Below are positions 4,559-6,531 of a DNA stretch of 6,531 nucleotides, in pieces. The position numbers and the translations under genes were made by a program. Each line of letters opens with the position of its first letter. The first letter of the stretch is position 1. The stretch is taken from positions 1-6,531 of the forward strand of contig CAYONM010000208.1 of assembly GCA_964405325.1 (NCBI GenBank), in the 5' to 3' direction. This stretch comes from CAYONM01 sp964405325. GTDB taxonomy: Bacteria; Planctomycetota; UBA11346. Under the pieces are notes generated by a model that saw only the letters and a list, made by a program, of their open reading frames with translations, searched no databases and had not been told where the DNA came from.

Positions 4559-6529
4559 CTATGGCTCTTCCGGCCAGACGCCAATCTGTTCCAGCAGGCT
4601 GCCCTGTGGCAACTTCAGCTGAATGCGCGCCGGAGCCTGCTCACGCAGGGCGGGAATGGCCCGGAATTCATCCGGCTTGCCGGTCCAGAGCCGCACACCC
4701 TGATCGGATACCAGCAAGCCCAGATCGAGCAAAACCGGTCCGGCCTGACCTGGCAGCTGATGCCGCATGAGTTCGCGGGCCTCGGCTTCATCGGTCCGCA
4801 GACTCAAGCGTAATTCGTTACCGCTCAGGGCCAGCACGGTGCGGTGCCGGGGATTATCCGCTTCTTCCACCACCAGACTGAAGCCCGGCACGGTGCGCAG
4901 ACGGATATGGCAATACACCAGGCCCAAACCGTAGGTCTTGGTCCGCACGGTCACATCACTCTGCATTGCCAAGCCACGTTCGTGGCTGGTATCCACCAGA
5001 CGCCAGTCCTGATTGCCCTCGACCACGGCCAATTCGAATTCGCGCAGGGCATCCTTGTAATGCTCCTGATCGGTGAATCGCGCGTGTAAGCGCCGCTGTT
5101 CATCCAGGCGCTGGCTCAATAGTCGATAGCGCTGGGCCAGTCGCGGATAGTGATCGCCCTGTCGAACCAGATCATTGCCAACCTCGCGCAGTAGTTTTTC
5201 CTGCTCGCGATCCAACTGCTGCCCATGGCCGGAACGGATCTCCTCGACCCATTCCTCCAACAACGTCGTGCGATCACGCAGGATGTGATAGGTATTGTCC
5301 AACCAACGCGGCGCCCAGATCGTCAGCAGCAGGATCAACAAGGCCGTCAGCACCGCCGGACCACCCCAGACCAGCTGCGGCTTCTCTTTGCGCCAGTAAT
5401 GCACGAAACGCAAAAAACGAACCCGTCCCCACCAGCCCAGCCGCTCGCCACGGGAATAGCGATCGAGATCGGTGATGAACTCATTCATCGACTGATAACG
5501 CTCGTCGGGAGCGTGCGCCATCGCCTTGAGAATAATGTATTCCAATTCACGCGGAAAATCGCTGACATAATACCGTGGCCACCGGGGCTCAGTGCGTTCT
5601 GAGCGGATCGCCGCCAGACACTCTTCCCGTTCGTTGAGATGGTAATACGGCAGACAGCCCTTGGTGGCGAACTCATACAGTACCACGCCGAGGCTGTACA
5701 CGTCGCTGCGCCGATCGACCCGCTTGGCATCGGTGGCCTGCTCCGGGCTCATGTAATCCAGGGTGCCAATCACTTGGCCGGTCCGGGTCAGCCCCAGAGT
5801 GTGGTCCAGTTCCTTGGCAATACCGAAGTCGGTCAGCAACGGATAATCAACGCTGCCGAGGATGTTTTCCGGCTTGAGATCGCGATGCACCACGCCACGG
5901 GAATGCGCATGATCCAGTGCGGTGGCAATGCAGCGCACCACATGGACCGCTTGCGGAATCGCCAGTTCGGTATGGTCGTAATCGCGCGAGGCCATATCCA
6001 TGACCATGAACGCGACTTCCCGGTATTTGCCACGCTCCAGGGGTAGCCGAGCTTCGTCCTCGGCCTGCCGCCCATGCACGGCATGCACCGTGACGATATA
6101 GGGATGCACGCCCAGTTCCTGGGCCCAATCAGCTTCCTGCAGGAATCGCTTGTAGCCCGAGGTCCCGTTGCGGCCGGTGCAGATTTTGATCGCAAAGCGG
6201 GCCTCGGCCGAGAGCGCGGTACCGAGCATCTCCGAAGCCATCCGCGCCAATTCCTGGCGCGAACAATCGACCAGATCGATCTTCAAAAGGCCGCGTTCCT
6301 CGGGCTTGCAGCCCAGCGACAGCAGATGGATGAAATCGTACTCGGCCTCGTATACCTCGCCCATACCACCGCGGCCAACCCCGGTCAACAGACGCCAAAT
6401 GCCCAAAGTCTCCCCCACCATGGGGTAGTCATCGAGCAGTGGATCGAGCTTCATGCTGGCTTCTGCCTTGGCCATGTTACCACTATGGATGTGGATGCCA
6501 GGCGGGCAATCTTCAAAGGGGGGCTTCAC
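4559..6529 (-). CDS. Membrane-anchored Hanks-type serine/threonine protein kinase (PknB-like)
   Basis: Up to 656 aa. The kinase domain (about 44-355) shows the glycine loop GVGRGGMGEV (50-59), the ATP lysine in AIK (K115), the helix-C Glu (E132), HRDLKPEN (215-222, catalytic D217), DFG (234-236), GTLDYMSPEQ (255-264) and SDVYSLG (275-281), so it should be active. About 40 extra residues lie between the glycine loop and K115. A single membrane helix spans about 385-407 (ALLILLLTIW core), preceded by basic residues, placing the kinase in the cytoplasm. The outer part starts with charged helical, probably coiled-coil sequence (411-500) and ends in a strand-rich region (about 520-650) that may be a lectin-like beta sandwich. 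It stops at TAG 4561-4559. The start is uncertain: GTG at 6529 touches the window edge, and ATGs at 6475 and 6454 are alternatives; the gene could also begin outside the window. Substrate unknown. Confidence 0.93.
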   Translation of the reverse strand: MKPPFEDCPPGIHIHSGNMAKAEASMKLDPLLDDYPMVGETLGIWRLLTGVGRGGMGEVYEAEYDFIHLLSLGCKPEERGLLKIDLVDCSRQELARMASEMLGTALSAEARFAIKICTGRNGTSGYKRFLQEADWAQELGVHPYIVTVHAVHGRQAEDEARLPLERGKYREVAFMVMDMASRDYDHTELAIPQAVHVVRCIATALDHAHSRGVVHRDLKPENILGSVDYPLLTDFGIAKELDHTLGLTRTGQVIGTLDYMSPEQATDAKRVDRRSDVYSLGVVLYEFATKGCLPYYHLNEREECLAAIRSERTEPRWPRYYVSDFPRELEYIILKAMAHAPDERYQSMNEFITDLDRYSRGERLGWWGRVRFLRFVHYWRKEKPQLVWGGPAVLTALLILLLTIWAPRWLDNTYHILRDRTTLLEEWVEEIRSGHGQQLDREQEKLLREVGNDLVRQGDHYPRLAQRYRLLSQRLDEQRRLHARFTDQEHYKDALREFELAVVEGNQDWRLVDTSHERGLAMQSDVTVRTKTYGLGLVYCHIRLRTVPGFSLVVEEADNPRHRTVLALSGNELRLSLRTDEAEARELMRHQLPGQAGPVLLDLGLLVSDQGVRLWTGKPDEFRAIPALREQAPARIQLKLPQGSLLEQIGVWPEEP

Positions 6530-6531
6530 CC

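Overview
The window is GC-rich bacterial DNA, and every confidently called complete gene lies on the minus strand. It probably comes from the Planctomycetes/Verrucomicrobia/Lentisphaerae (PVC) branch. The best pointer is a 127-aa protein of the Minf_1886 type, a family described as restricted to Verrucomicrobia and Planctomycetes. A Hanks-type kinase with a large extracytoplasmic C-terminal domain, and a sulfatase start, fit that setting. The assignment is an inference from protein recognition, not from a marker gene.

Layout in transcription order (right to left): (1) 6529-4559, a membrane-anchored serine/threonine kinase running to the window edge; (2) 4535-4377, an easily missed 52-codon ORF whose stop overlaps the next start as ATGA; (3) 4380-3997, the Minf_1886-like protein; (4) about 165 bp with no confident gene; (5) 3831-1927, an AI-2E/PerM-type membrane transporter with a greatly enlarged loop carrying two EF-hand calcium-binding motifs; (6) 1924-917, a ThiD2-ThiE fusion for thiamin phosphate assembly; (7) 930-700, a small three-helix membrane protein; (8) 699-228, a stretch with only weak small-ORF candidates; (9) 227-about 75, the N-terminal part of a sulfatase. 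At the extreme left edge, 1-87 on the plus strand reads as a fragment of a DGC-type putative zinc-binding protein.

Genes 5-7 are packed as a translationally coupled operon. The thiamin gene starts 2 nt after the transporter stop, with its Shine-Dalgarno overlapping that stop, and the membrane protein overlaps the thiamin gene by 14 nt. Genes 1-3 look like a second coupled group. The most unusual items are the EF-hand pair inside an AI-2E-family transporter linked to thiamin synthesis, the internal duplication in the ThiD2 domain, the unlisted 52-aa ORF between kinase and Minf_1886-like gene, and the sulfatase/DGC junction at positions 75-87, which may be a rearrangement or an assembly or amplification chimera. 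No RNA genes, CRISPR arrays, insertion sequences or TPP riboswitch were seen.
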